Source: an uncultured Acidimicrobiales bacterium
GTDB lineage: Bacteria > Actinomycetota > Acidimicrobiia > Acidimicrobiales > SZUA-35
Length of the DNA stretch: 64,000 nt
Assembly (NCBI GenBank): GCA_937922805.1
Contig: CALAJV010000003.1
Location: 310,001-374,000 of the forward strand
Direction: 5' to 3'
The notes under the pieces are model-generated. The model saw only the letters and a program-made list of their open reading frames with translations. It ran no database searches and was not told the origin of the DNA. Below, piece after piece: positions 59,740 to 64,000 of the stretch; within the stretch, counting starts at the first letter, position 1; the number at the start of each line of letters is the position of its first letter. The translations under genes and the position numbers were made by a program.

Positions 59740-60959
59740 AACTCGGTATTCTATCAAGAGCCCCTAGGTCCTACAGCACTCAACGACTAAAGTCAGCAGC
59801 GATCGAGCGAGGCCACAAAGTCAAAATTCTCGATACGCTCCGATTCGGCATAGATCTCGCCTCGGACGAACCCAAACTGCAATACCGGGGCAAACAACTT
59901 GCCGACTACGACGCCGTGATCCCACGAATCGGTGCCTCAGTCACGTTCTTCGGGATGGCTGTTGTCCGGCAATTCGAACAAATGGATGTCTTCACACCTA
60001 CGACGTCGAACGGCATTGCTAACTCTCGCGACAAACTTCGATCCATCCAGCTGCTTTCCCGCCACGATGTCGGAATCCCAGGAACAACCTTCGTTCGTGA
60101 CCGAGCCGACGTGTTACCAGCCATCGATCAGGTCGGCGGCGCGCCAGTAGTTATCAAACTCTTGGAGGGCACCCAAGGAATCGGCGTGATCCTGGCGCCG
60201 GATAATAAAGTGGCAGAAGCAGTAATCGAAACCCTGCAAAGCACGAAGCAGAACGTACTAATCCAACGATTCATTGCCGAAAGCCGGGGTACCGACATCC
60301 GAGCTTTCGTCGTCGGCGACCAAGTGATTGCTGCGATGCGACGGACCTCACAAGGAGACGAGTTCCGATCGAACGTCCACCGAGGAGGCTCCGTCGAACA
60401 AGTAGAACTTGACCCCGAATATACCCGTGTTGCGTTGAAGGCTGCCCAGATCATGGGACTACGCGTTGCCGGGGTCGACATGCTCGAATCCGACGACGGA
60501 CCCCTCGTCATGGAAGTCAACTCATCACCAGGGTTTGAAGGCATCGAATCCGCTACCGATCTTGACGTCGCTGGCGCCGTCGTCGACTACGTTGCGAATC
60601 AAGTTGGATTCCCCGAGCTCGACATCCGCCAACGCCTGAGTGTGTCAGCAAGTTACGGCGTTGCCGAACTTGAACTGCATGAAGGGTCGGACCTGCTCAA
60701 AAACCGATTTACTGTTGGATCACTTAGAGAAGATGACATTACGGTTCTGACTCTCACCAAAGGAACAACCGTCGTTCCAAATCCCAAAGACGCTCGATTA
60801 CTCGAAGACGGTGATCGGGTTCTCTGCTTTGGGCATCTCGAAACCATGCGAAATCTGGTCCCTGAGCGCAAAAGAAGACGTGCTCGTCCGAAGATTCAGC
60901 CCTTGCCCGAAGAGCCGGTTCCAGAAGGGTCCGTATTCTCCTCAGAGCCAACCACGTGA
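59736..60959 (+). CDS. rimK: RimK-type ATP-grasp ligase with C-terminal RCK_C (TrkA-C)-like domain
   Basis: Residues 1-290 are RimK: MKLGILSRAPRSYSTQRLKSAAIERGH, NSRDKLRSIQLLSRHDVGIPGTTFV, ATP-grasp GAPVVIKLLEGTQGIGVIL, FIAESRGTDIRAFVVGDQVIAAM and metal ligands in PLVMEVNSSPGFEGIE. It ligates glutamate or another amino acid to a C-terminus, such as ribosomal S6. Residues about 305-375 (GVAELELHEGSDLLKNRFTVGSLREDDITVLTLTKGTTVVPNPKDARLLEDGDRVLCFG) read as an RCK_C domain, normally a nucleotide or ion-responsive module of K+ channels. Coupled to both neighbours. Confidence 0.92.
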   Translation: MKLGILSRAPRSYSTQRLKSAAIERGHKVKILDTLRFGIDLASDEPKLQYRGKQLADYDAVIPRIGASVTFFGMAVVRQFEQMDVFTPTTSNGIANSRDKLRSIQLLSRHDVGIPGTTFVRDRADVLPAIDQVGGAPVVIKLLEGTQGIGVILAPDNKVAEAVIETLQSTKQNVLIQRFIAESRGTDIRAFVVGDQVIAAMRRTSQGDEFRSNVHRGGSVEQVELDPEYTRVALKAAQIMGLRVAGVDMLESDDGPLVMEVNSSPGFEGIESATDLDVAGAVVDYVANQVGFPELDIRQRLSVSASYGVAELELHEGSDLLKNRFTVGSLREDDITVLTLTKGTTVVPNPKDARLLEDGDRVLCFGHLETMRNLVPERKRRRARPKIQPLPEEPVPEGSVFSSEPTT

Positions 60960-61912
60960 GTAGCAACAAACGCGATCCGCTCGAAATCGCTGGGGAGCAG
61001 GTTCTCTCTGGAACGAAGAGACAAGTGGAAATTCCGATAGGCCGGCTGATGTCAGGTACCCCAGTGGCGATTCCAGTTGAGGTCTTTCACGGCCGCAACG
61101 AAGGGCCGACCATGTGGATGAACGCAGCGATTCACGGGGACGAAATTGGCGGAGTCGACATTATCAGGCGAGTAACCGAGGACTTAGACCCGAAGACGAT
61201 GAACGGAACCGTGCTGGCAGTACCAATCGTCAATGTTCACGGTTTCAATAACAGCGACCGATACCTCCCCGACCGCCGCGACCTTAACCGTTCGTTCCCT
61301 GGCTCACGACGCGGGCCACTCGCATCTCGAATCGCCCATCTTCTGATGACCGAAATCGTGCAAAGATCTACCGTCGGAATCGACCTCCATACCGGCTCAG
61401 ACCACAGAACCAATCTTCCCCAAATCAGGGCTGACCTCGACGACCCTGAAACCCAAAGACTGGCTGAAGTGTTCGGTGCGCCAGTCGCCATTCACGCCAG
61501 AACTCGAGACGGCTCTCTACGACAGGCTGCCACCGACGCCGGCGCAACCGTACTCCTGTTTGAAGGGGGCGAAGCTTTAAGATTCGATCGTAACGCCATC
61601 ACCACCGGCACACTCGGAGTGCAACGAATACTTAGCCATATCGGAATCACCAACGACAAACCTGCAACAGGGAACAAAACCAAATACTCCAGGGCAACAA
61701 AATGGGCTCGAGCCAGCCGTAGCGGAATACTCCACCTCCGCCATGAACTCGGCGACGAAGTATCCAAAGGCGAACTAATCGCTACCATCCTCGATCCGTA
61801 CGGAAAACGCCGAGGCAAACTCGGCGCACCAATTAGCGGCATCGTCATCGGTCACACCCAACACCCCCTCGTAAACCGAGGAGACGCGGTAGTCCACGTC
61901 GCCTCGATCTAA
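60956..61912 (+). CDS. Succinylglutamate desuccinylase/aspartoacylase family zinc hydrolase
   Basis: An M14-like metallo-hydrolase. Zinc ligands are in NAAIHGDEIGG and GIDLHTGSDHRT; NNSDRYLPDRRDLNRSFPGS supplies the substrate Arg and Asn-Arg pair, with the catalytic Glu in LLFEGGEA. The C-terminal beta domain (SGILHLRHELGDEVSKGELIATILDPYGKRRGKLGAPISGIVIG) resembles a lipoyl-like fold. GTG 60956 overlaps the rimK stop (GTGA). The fixed trio suggests it removes or modifies a RimK-added acidic amino acid; this is inferred from context. Confidence 0.9.
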   Translation: MSSNKRDPLEIAGEQVLSGTKRQVEIPIGRLMSGTPVAIPVEVFHGRNEGPTMWMNAAIHGDEIGGVDIIRRVTEDLDPKTMNGTVLAVPIVNVHGFNNSDRYLPDRRDLNRSFPGSRRGPLASRIAHLLMTEIVQRSTVGIDLHTGSDHRTNLPQIRADLDDPETQRLAEVFGAPVAIHARTRDGSLRQAATDAGATVLLFEGGEALRFDRNAITTGTLGVQRILSHIGITNDKPATGNKTKYSRATKWARASRSGILHLRHELGDEVSKGELIATILDPYGKRRGKLGAPISGIVIGHTQHPLVNRGDAVVHVASI

Positions 61913-62017
61913 AGGGCCTCGCTCTAAAAGACCATTGCGATTCGCTGAGATCGTTCAGCTGGCCTAGCTCTCAGAATCAACGCCAGAGACCGGACCTGGC
62001 TACGATTACGACCACCT

Positions 62018-63193
62018 ATGTCTGTTGCGAAGCCTCAACCAGCCCCGAGCTTCGGGCCGCTAGATCCGACTAGTCGCAACGTCGACATAGATCGGATACG
62101 GGGTGCCGCAGTACTTGGCCTCGCCTACATGATGGCGACCGCCTACGGTTTGAATCACGCCGCTTTCTATCGGCTTGACATAGATTCCAGCTCGGCGTGG
62201 GACTGGGTCGCTGGAATTTTTGGTCATATAGCGTTCGACCTCAAGGCATCGGCGTTGGTCCTGCTAGTCTTCGGTGCTGGGATAGCCAAACTCATGGATC
62301 GAGCGGAAGCTCACGGAAAGAACCCAAAACGCTTTCTACTGCTTCGAATTTTGGTTCTGTTCTTGATTGGGGTACCTCCCGGCGTTCACGCCCCGCTCTG
62401 GGAGGGGAACTACCACCTGTTCGTTGCCGTGTTTTGCATCCCCACGGTACTAATGTTCGGTCGACAACCGAAGACTCAACTGGTGACCGGGGTTGTTCTG
62501 GTGCTCCTCTCGTTAGCGCTGGTTCCAGTCTTTCAGTCGACGTTTCCGACTGACGGGCTTGGACTTGGACAGTATTGGTGGCCCGTGAACCACCCGTTTT
62601 ATCATCCGGACCCAGAACCGTACGTCCACCCGACAGGGTACTTTATGGCCACCTTGTCGTTACGGCTGGCCGGCACAATTCTGGCTGGCTCAGCTCTCTA
62701 CCGTTGCGGCGTTATCCAGGGAAACCGAGATCGATTGTTCTACCGAAATCTCGCACTGTTCGGATTCGGCCTAGGACTTCCGCTCGCTGGGTCAAGCGTT
62801 GCGTGGTTATACATCGCCGACTACGACCCTTCTATCGCTCTGACCGGTCACCTACCTAATCAAGCGGCGGCGGTGCCAATTGCGCTCGGCTATCTTGCCG
62901 TCATCGTTTTGTGGGGAAAGAACAACTCGAACAACATGTTCAGTCCGGTCAAGTTTGGCCTCCAAGCAGTGGGACGAATGGCGCTCACGAATTCCATCAT
63001 CTACGTCACTGCGGGGATGTTCGTAATCCGGGAAGGGTTTGGCCGGAACTACTTCAGCCGGGCCGAGCTCGCCCTGGTTGTCGTCATTGTCTGGATTGCT
63101 CAGTTGGCCTGGTCTGCTGCCTGGCTCAGTCGTTTTAGATTCGGCCCTTTCGAATGGCTGACGAGAGCCTTCGTCTACCGTCGCCTTCCGTAA
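62018..63193 (+). CDS. DUF418-family multipass membrane protein
   Basis: A 391-aa protein with about 9-10 membrane helices. The opening NVDIDRIRGAAVLGLAYMM, FDLKASALVLLVFGAGIAKLMDRAE, KRFLLLRILVLFLIGV and the closing RFRFGPFEWLTRAFVYRRLP are the DUF418 pattern (related to acyltransferase-3-like membrane proteins). Function unknown. It lies 105 bp after the AstE-like gene and converges with the partial TlpA-like gene (4-bp gap). Confidence 0.85.
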   Translation: MSVAKPQPAPSFGPLDPTSRNVDIDRIRGAAVLGLAYMMATAYGLNHAAFYRLDIDSSSAWDWVAGIFGHIAFDLKASALVLLVFGAGIAKLMDRAEAHGKNPKRFLLLRILVLFLIGVPPGVHAPLWEGNYHLFVAVFCIPTVLMFGRQPKTQLVTGVVLVLLSLALVPVFQSTFPTDGLGLGQYWWPVNHPFYHPDPEPYVHPTGYFMATLSLRLAGTILAGSALYRCGVIQGNRDRLFYRNLALFGFGLGLPLAGSSVAWLYIADYDPSIALTGHLPNQAAAVPIALGYLAVIVLWGKNNSNNMFSPVKFGLQAVGRMALTNSIIYVTAGMFVIREGFGRNYFSRAELALVVVIVWIAQLAWSAAWLSRFRFGPFEWLTRAFVYRRLP

Positions 63194-63197
63194 GGTG

Positions 63198-64000
63198 CTA
63201 GGTGATTCGGTCGGCTAGTTGGAACGCCTCTTGGGGCAGACCAGGCCAGCGGCCGATAATGTTGCCTGAACCGTCGACGAGAAGTGATGTCGGCAAAACC
63301 TCGATCTGGTAATGAGCAGCAGCGTCTCCGTTCGAAGACCAGAGCGTCGTAACTCCGAGATCCGTAGTTTGGACAAACCCGTCGGCTTCGCCTCGATCTC
63401 CTCCTGACCCGACTGCTACTACCCCAATTGACCCGTCGAATGTTGTAGCGAAGCGTTGAACCACCGCCGCTTCTCGTTCACTTGTCGGAGTATCGGTGCT
63501 CCAAAACCATATTAGGGTTAGCCCACCGACCTCATTCGCCAGTTCAGTGGAGGTTCCGTCGGCTAGATCAAACAGTGCCCCTGGCGGTGCCGCTACGTTG
63601 GCCCGCCCGGTGGGAGGCGAATCGTCGATTCCAGGATCGTCATCAACTACATCGTTCGAATTGCCGGACCCTCCGGCCTCGTCCGAGGTCGAGCCAGAGT
63701 CAGAGGCCGTAGCATCATCTCCGACACCGGTTCCAGCCGCCATCGAGGTCGAACTGGATTCGGCCGCTGCGTTGTCTTGTCCGGGCTGCGCCGACGCTGA
63801 ACCGGAATCAGGTTCTTGTGTCGATGTCGGACCGCTCGCTGGTAGTGAACTGGACGATACTGGGTTTGCACCTGAGGGCTTATCAGTACCGACTTCGGAA
63901 TCGGACACCTCAGTCGAGCTGGTATCGGTCAAGGAATCGTCGTCGCCGTTTTCGGTTGATGAGTCTTCGTCGTTAGCTTCGATCAGCGAACCCCGCTCTG
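63198..64000 (-). CDS. Partial: acidic-linker protein with redox-inactive TlpA/thioredoxin-like domain
   Basis: The frame is open to the window edge, so the N-terminus is missing. The visible part begins with a long Ser/Asp/Gly low-complexity stretch and ends in a TlpA-like domain: PPGALFDLADGTSTEL, LTLIWFWSTDTPTSEREAAVVQRF, VLPTSLLVDGSGNIIGRWPG. The cis-Pro is kept (LPTS), but the Cys-x-x-Cys of TlpA is Thr-Pro-Thr-Ser, so thiol chemistry is excluded. Probably an exported binding or structural protein. Confidence 0.75.
   Translation of the reverse strand, partial: ERGSLIEANDEDSSTENGDDDSLTDTSSTEVSDSEVGTDKPSGANPVSSSSLPASGPTSTQEPDSGSASAQPGQDNAAAESSSTSMAAGTGVGDDATASDSGSTSDEAGGSGNSNDVVDDDPGIDDSPPTGRANVAAPPGALFDLADGTSTELANEVGGLTLIWFWSTDTPTSEREAAVVQRFATTFDGSIGVVAVGSGGDRGEADGFVQTTDLGVTTLWSSNGDAAAHYQIEVLPTSLLVDGSGNIIGRWPGLPQEAFQLADRIT

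Noticed and set aside
1..64000. tRNA, rRNA, transposase, integrase or phage genes
   Set aside because: Scanned by eye for T-loop strings, inverted-repeat ends and transposase motifs; none convincing. A covariance-model search would settle the RNA question.

Overview
The window is a chromosomal stretch with 53 well-supported protein genes, the last of them running off the right edge. I see no rRNA, tRNA, transposase, phage gene or CRISPR array. Base composition looks moderate (roughly mid-50s % GC by eye). GTG and TTG starts are common, and 4- or 8-base start/stop overlaps are frequent. The gene content points to an actinobacterium, most plausibly a free-living, perhaps marine, member of the Acidimicrobiia: mycofactocin MftD, an F420-type luciferase-like oxidoreductase, a BON/OmpA protein resembling mycobacterial OmpATb, a PaaX-controlled box pathway and many Thr/Pro-rich surface proteins. 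The class-level call is inference.

Layout. 49-2815: carboxyltransferase and citrate synthase. 2812-9052 (minus): BON/OmpA-like membrane protein, an FHA plus degenerate FtsK/SpoIIIE-like protein, and a GNAT plus ADP-forming acyl-CoA-synthetase-like fusion. 9115-14080: two divergent envelope-enzyme genes (penicillin-binding protein; GH16-like secreted protein), each followed through an 8-base overlap by an immunity-type protein (DUF1851-like; SMI1/KNR4-like). 14134-17012: sugar-nucleotide genes. 17222-20759: F420-type oxidoreductase, mftD, alpha/beta hydrolase.

20843-37342 is the most striking part. On the minus strand, from right to left, lie a hybrid histidine kinase with Hpt domain, an H-NOX haem-NO sensor, a second histidine kinase, a GT4 glycosyltransferase, a Wzx-like flippase, a GT2 glycosyltransferase, then a partner-switching module (STAS, GAF-SpoIIE phosphatase, RsbW-type kinase, STAS) and a stand-alone receiver. 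Many junctions overlap by ATGA. Divergent from the hybrid kinase are a giant GT-C-like membrane protein, an Ig-like anchored protein and a membrane protein with a degenerate GH5-like domain. I read this as one locus in which nitric oxide or redox input controls export of a surface glycan.

37373-42906: GNAT, TauD-type dioxygenase, PaaX regulator and divergent boxC-boxB for aerobic benzoyl-CoA degradation, with a dyad covering face-to-face promoters, closed by a perfect 16-bp stem. 42953-50722: surface protein, choline-sulfatase behind a 25-bp dyad, small proteins and a lipoprotein. 50888-54192: Tat-exported DUF1501/DUF4214 protein coupled to a DUF1800 protein. 54416-58842: Fe(III) ABC transporter and a DtxR-family regulator. 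59138-61912: a possible 35-residue ORF, RimB-type protease, RimK ligase with a C-terminal RCK_C domain, and an AstE/aspartoacylase-like hydrolase, all stop/start coupled. The right end holds a DUF418 membrane protein and a partial TlpA-like protein without redox cysteines.
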